Below, piece after piece: positions 60,779 to 64,000 of a stretch of 64,000 nt of DNA; position 1 is the stretch's first letter, and every line of letters begins with the position of its first letter. Location of the stretch: the NCBI GenBank assembly GCA_965657965.1, contig CBFHQM010000007.1, positions 23,154 through 87,153 of the forward strand, given 5' to 3'. Source of the stretch: UBA8752 sp965657965 (GTDB lineage Bacteria > Bacteroidota > Bacteroidia > Flavobacteriales_D > Sanyastnellaceae). The notes beneath the pieces are model-generated. The model ran no database searches, was not told the DNA's origin, and saw only the letters and a list, made by a program, of their open reading frames with translations. The position numbers and the translations under genes were made by a program.

Positions 60779-62632
60779 ATGCGTGCCTTGGCCCTTTTGC
60801 TCTCCTTGACTTTCTGCGTCTCCGCTGTGTGCCAGAATGTCCTTTTACAAGAATCATTTGACCAGCCCGAGTTGCCCGAAGGATGGAGTCAACAGACGCT
60901 GGCCAATGACGGGGGCTGGCTCATTGGGGACAATCAAACGCTCCAAAGCCAGTGGTGGGGCATCGCGCCTCATGGACAATTTGTGGCAACCAATGATGAT
61001 GGTTGCGATTGCGACAAAAGCGCAGATTACTTGATTCTACCTCCTTTGGATTTTTCCGACGCGGCCCAAGCCATCTTGGCCTTTGCGAGCTACTATGACG
61101 GAGGCGAATATGAGGGGGCGGTTGAAGTGGCCACCGTGGAATACTCTCTGGATGGTGGTGACTCATGGTCGGTATTGGAAACCATCTCCGGAAGCGATGA
61201 CGGTCAGTGGGGATTTGACGTATTGAGCCTCTCCGATCTGCAGGGGGAATCGGACGTCCTTCTGGCGTTTCGCTACAACGACGATGGGGGCTGGCTCTAT
61301 GGTTGGGGACTCGACGACGTCAGTGTCTTTGAACCCGCTGGATTGGACCTTGCCCTTTCTGGCTTGGTGGTTGAGCCTGTTGTGTTCGCGCCTTCCAACG
61401 AAGACCTGGGTGGCTCTGTGGTGAATTTGGGGTTGGACTCCATTTTCTCTTACACTTTGGAGTGGTCCTTGAATGGTGACAATGGCACCACCACAATCGA
61501 CGGCGTGGCCTTAGGAACAGGAGACACAGATGACTTCAATTTGGCCTCGGCTTTCAATGTGACGGGATCAGGGAGCCTGAGCATTCAGGCCACCATCACA
61601 GCGGTCAATGGGGTGGCCGATGATCTTGCAAGCAACAACAGCCAAGCCGTGGCTGCCTCTGCGGTGTTGGCCGCACAATATTCCGATGGCAAGTTGCTGC
61701 GCGATTACCTCTATTACCACCCAAGCAGTGCGCCCGACAATTGCCCCTTGGTGTTTGTTTACCATGGCTATACTGGAGACGCCTTGGGCATTATGCAGTA
61801 TTCGGGGTTTAACGCATTGGCCGACGCCAATGGGTTTGCAGTGTGCTATCCCCAAGGCTCATTTGACGGTGGCGGTGAAGCCTTTTGGAATGTCGGCTAT
61901 GCCTTTCATCAGAATGAATCGGTGGATGACATTAGCTTCACCCTTGGGTTGAGGGACCTGTTGGTGGAAGAGAATGGGCTGGATTCCGACCGCGTCTTTG
62001 CAACCGGGTTCTCGAATGGCGCCGACTTCTCCTATCTATTGGCCTGTGAAGCGTCTGCAGATTTCAGGGCGGTTGCCCCCATTGCCGGCATCCTCATGGA
62101 AGACATTCGGACAGAATGCGCGCCCAGCAACATGGTTCCCATTTTGGAAATCCATGGGACGACCGACAACGTAAGCTTGTATGAAGGCGACATGCAAAAC
62201 GCAGACGGTTGGGGTGCCTACCCCAGCACACCCGAAGCCATGGCCTTTTTCGTGGACATGTTTGGCATTGCTCTCCAAGAAACAGGTTCTTTTCCAGACA
62301 CGAACCCCGGTGACGATTCTACCGTCGACTATCAAAAGTGGGGTGCCGACGGGTCTTGTGCTCAGGTTTGGCTTTACACCATAAACGGTGGCGGGCACAG
62401 TTGGCCTGGTGCGTGGGGCAACCAAGACATCAATGCGTCTCAAGAGGCATGGGACTTTTTCGTTCAGTCCTGCAATCAAGTGATGTCTGTGGAAGCGCAA
62501 CCCAATGCGCAGGACAAGACCTTGGTCAAGGTGGTGGACCTGTTGGGACGCGAAGCGAAGGCAGGACCCGGACAACTATTGTTGCACGTATACTCCGATG
62601 GGTCTGTTGAGAAACGCATGTCTCAAGAGTGA
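60779..62632 (+). CDS. Secreted PHB-depolymerase-type esterase (LpqC-like)
   Basis: A 617-residue exported hydrolase. Signal peptide (LALLLSLTFCVSAVCQ), a jelly-roll N-terminal domain (LPPLDFSDAAQAILAFASYYDGG, EYSLDGGDSWSVLET; MAM/CBM-like), a CARDB-type Ig domain, then an alpha/beta-hydrolase of the PHB depolymerase/feruloyl-esterase (LpqC) family. This has the oxyanion region VFVYHGYTGD, nucleophile in ATGFSNGADFSYLLA (GxSxG-type Ser), Asp in EIHGTTDNVSLYEG, and His in NGGGHSWPGA. A short C-terminal tail (VKVVDLLGREAKAGPGQLLLHVYSDGSV) looks like a reduced T9SS domain. Likely degrades polyesters or polysaccharide esters outside the cell. Confidence 0.86.
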   Translation: MRALALLLSLTFCVSAVCQNVLLQESFDQPELPEGWSQQTLANDGGWLIGDNQTLQSQWWGIAPHGQFVATNDDGCDCDKSADYLILPPLDFSDAAQAILAFASYYDGGEYEGAVEVATVEYSLDGGDSWSVLETISGSDDGQWGFDVLSLSDLQGESDVLLAFRYNDDGGWLYGWGLDDVSVFEPAGLDLALSGLVVEPVVFAPSNEDLGGSVVNLGLDSIFSYTLEWSLNGDNGTTTIDGVALGTGDTDDFNLASAFNVTGSGSLSIQATITAVNGVADDLASNNSQAVAASAVLAAQYSDGKLLRDYLYYHPSSAPDNCPLVFVYHGYTGDALGIMQYSGFNALADANGFAVCYPQGSFDGGGEAFWNVGYAFHQNESVDDISFTLGLRDLLVEENGLDSDRVFATGFSNGADFSYLLACEASADFRAVAPIAGILMEDIRTECAPSNMVPILEIHGTTDNVSLYEGDMQNADGWGAYPSTPEAMAFFVDMFGIALQETGSFPDTNPGDDSTVDYQKWGADGSCAQVWLYTINGGGHSWPGAWGNQDINASQEAWDFFVQSCNQVMSVEAQPNAQDKTLVKVVDLLGREAKAGPGQLLLHVYSDGSVEKRMSQE

Positions 62633-62660
62633 CTTGCCTTACGGGGCTCAAGCAACAAAC

Positions 62661-62692
62661 AAAAAAGGACGGCTCTGAGGCCGTCCTTTTTT
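62661..62692. terminator. Bidirectional rho-independent terminator
   Basis: A 13-bp perfect inverted repeat (AAAAAAGGACGGC / GCCGTCCTTTTTT) with a 6-base loop between the convergent esterase and SnoaL-like lipoprotein genes, serving both. Confidence 0.92.
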
Positions 62693-62714
62693 ATTGCAAT
62701 TGTTCAGGAGGGCT

Positions 62715-63236
62715 TCACTCCTCAGTGGCCTCAGCTTTTGGTGCTGGTGGAGGAGGGATGGACGCCACCAACAGTCCGCCGGCATCGTAGAAGCCGCCTT
62801 CTTGGTTGATCTTGCCGTCAGCGTTGAAGTTCCAGTAGTGATAGGCGCGCAAGTTCACCTCGTGCCCATTGGCTTTAGAGGTGGCTGTCCAATTGATGTA
62901 AGCACGAACGCTTCCATCGGCTTGAAGGTTCAAGGTGTCGACACCAGGAAGCCACACCTCACGCGAAGTGGCAATGCCATCGAAAGCGTCGTGGTGGCCA
63001 CCAAATTGCTCCGCCGCTTCTGCCCCTGACATTTTCTCGCTGCCATAAGTGGCGCCCCAAACCACAGCGTCTTCTGCATGATAGGTCATCCAACTGTCGT
63101 AATCGGCGTCAATGTGGGATTGAATGGCGGCTTTGGCCGTGGCCAAGTTTTTTTGATAGGTCTCGTTGGCAGCGTTGTCTGCCTGGGAAGCACAGCCAGC
63201 GAGCAAGGCTGCGGCAAGGAATAGGGGGAGTCTCAT
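62715..63236 (-). CDS. SnoaL-like/NTF2-fold lipoprotein
   Basis: A 173-residue lipoprotein: MRLPLFLAAALLAGCASQ with lipobox LAGC, followed by an NTF2-like cone fold (IQSHIDADYDSWMTYHAEDAVVWGATYG, VWLPGVDTLNLQADGSVRAYINWTAT, HEVNLRAYHYWNFNADGKINQEGGFYD; only the motif order matters). The C-terminus is a Pro/Ala-rich tail. The family (SnoaL_2/DUF4440) includes enzymes and ligand binders, so the function is open. It is preceded by 98 nt in which I see no promoter or RNA feature. Confidence 0.8.
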   Translation of the reverse strand: MRLPLFLAAALLAGCASQADNAANETYQKNLATAKAAIQSHIDADYDSWMTYHAEDAVVWGATYGSEKMSGAEAAEQFGGHHDAFDGIATSREVWLPGVDTLNLQADGSVRAYINWTATSKANGHEVNLRAYHYWNFNADGKINQEGGFYDAGGLLVASIPPPPAPKAEATEE

Positions 63237-63334
63237 AGCATTTGATTTAAAAAGCAAGCTCAAACTTCGCCGTAGGCTTCCCACGACGGTCCAATAGAGT
63301 TGCAAACAAATGAAGCCCAATCGGTGAGCCCGCG

Positions 63335-64000
63335 CTACTGCACCAATAGCTTGGTCGTGAGACAGCGCGACTGGTTTGTCCAAACCTGGAGCAAATAGAC
63401 CCCAGACTTAAGAGATTCAATGTTTCTGACATTCGTTGCTGAAGGCCTTAAATCCGCGACCACTTGGCCGGACAAAGTGGTGACCTGTCCATGCCATGCT
63501 TCTCCAGCCCTCAGGTTTTGGACGCGAATGGCCGAAGCCGATGCCGCCAAAGAGGCTTGCAATCCGCTCGAATTGTCGTTGGATCCAACGGAAACTAGAC
63601 CTTCACATGCCACCGCTCCAAACACATTTCCAGGAACGGACAGAGGTTGATTTTCGTCGGCGATGGTAGCGCCATTGGGCGCCCTGACAGAATACCCCAA
63701 ATTGGCGGGATTGAAGCCGGGGGCAAATACGAAGTCCAATGGCCCCGCAGGCACCAAAACACGTGATTGCCGTATCGTTCCACCCACGTAATTGTCGAAA
63801 TAAATCAAAGCCTCCTGCCCTTCTTCAGAGGTCACGGTGAGGCTACTTAAAAACAAGCCGTCCTGTGAGCTGTCAAAAAACGTAACCTCGATGAACCCAC
63901 ATGAACTGGGCTCCCCGCAAGCCTGGATGCCATAAATGTTGGCCGTTGGAATGTCGTCGTCGATGGTCAAAGAAGTGGCGACTATGTCTCCTTGGGGGTT
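63335..64000 (-). CDS. T9SS-secreted protein, C-terminal part (5' end outside window)
   Basis: The frame stays open to base 64000, so this is the C-terminal 221 residues of a longer exported protein. A beta-sandwich region (GFIEVTFFDSSQDGLFLSSLTVTSEEGQ, LVPAGPLDFVFAPGFNPANLGYSVRAPNG) is followed by a type A T9SS sorting domain (VQNLRAGEAWHGQVTTLSGQVVADL, SLKSGVYLLQVWTNQSRCLTTKLLVQ). Similar 'T..DDG....L...DNY.G' segments occur in lamin-tail-like or secreted hydrolase proteins, but nothing specific can be assigned. Confidence 0.75.
   Translation of the reverse strand, partial: NPQGDIVATSLTIDDDIPTANIYGIQACGEPSSCGFIEVTFFDSSQDGLFLSSLTVTSEEGQEALIYFDNYVGGTIRQSRVLVPAGPLDFVFAPGFNPANLGYSVRAPNGATIADENQPLSVPGNVFGAVACEGLVSVGSNDNSSGLQASLAASASAIRVQNLRAGEAWHGQVTTLSGQVVADLRPSATNVRNIESLKSGVYLLQVWTNQSRCLTTKLLVQ

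Overview
The window is a piece of a Bacteroidota chromosome, most likely a free-living marine member of the Flavobacteriales or a neighbouring order. This rests on several things seen together. There are several secreted proteins with type IX secretion (T9SS) C-terminal sorting domains. There is a gliding-motility-type CHU_C protein, a GWxTD-domain protein, and a TonB receptor paired with a DUF4249 lipoprotein. The primary sigma factor is the short 289-residue form, and there are TAnnTTTG-type promoter boxes with almost no Shine-Dalgarno signals. Base composition looks like the mid-50s % GC by eye. Coding is dense: no gap exceeds about 220 bases, and many genes overlap by 1-44 nt. I see no rRNA, tRNA, CRISPR array, phage or insertion sequence. 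A 100-N assembly gap lies inside a thiolase gene.

Layout. 1-6.6 kb: end of an adenosine deaminase, a GNAT-like gene, a short monooxygenase-like ORF, a CHU_C surface protein, a GWxTD protein and a glycosyltransferase. 6.6-12.3 kb: ComEC, a small conserved protein, an HMG-CoA-lyase-like enzyme, a ZIP transporter coupled to a methyltransferase, and a SiaB/SiaC signalling pair. 12.3-21.5 kb: an ABCG-type transporter, a beta-helix lipoprotein, then the housekeeping block rpoD-pnp-rpsO-accD, all on the minus strand. 21.5-28.6 kb: an Omp85 protein, an rRNA/tRNA methyltransferase, an acyltransferase, a DEAD-box helicase and a 3-hydroxyacyl-CoA dehydrogenase. 28.6-33.0 kb: a dockerin-like secreted protein and a coupled symporter/GHMP-kinase/nucleotidyltransferase cassette. 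33.0-36.5 kb: two tandem cytochrome c/copper-monooxygenase paralogues with a redoxin between them. 36.5-45.1 kb: NlpC/P60 peptidase, thiolase, RluA-type synthase, a 1089-residue Asp-box propeller protein, a small dockerin-like protein, YebC and two small hypotheticals. 45.2-54.0 kb: a T9SS metallopeptidase, DAHP synthase/chorismate mutase, TonB receptor plus DUF4249 lipoprotein, and a T9SS beta-propeller. 54.0-58.3 kb: a VTC-type polyphosphate polymerase-DUF4956-DUF2490 operon and a pair of bacterial PH-domain membrane proteins. 58.4-64.0 kb: a kelch T9SS protein, lipoproteins, a secreted PHB-depolymerase-type esterase and the end of another T9SS protein.

The most notable signals are three. 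First, a C-terminal, cysteine-framed, dockerin-like module ends four otherwise unrelated secreted proteins, and within one tandem paralogue pair it occupies the place that a T9SS sorting domain takes in the sister protein. Second, -7 boxes lie only 3-5 nt before the ATG of a set of genes, which suggests leaderless transcription. Third, there are compact coupled cassettes for sugar salvage and for polyphosphate-type membrane chemistry.
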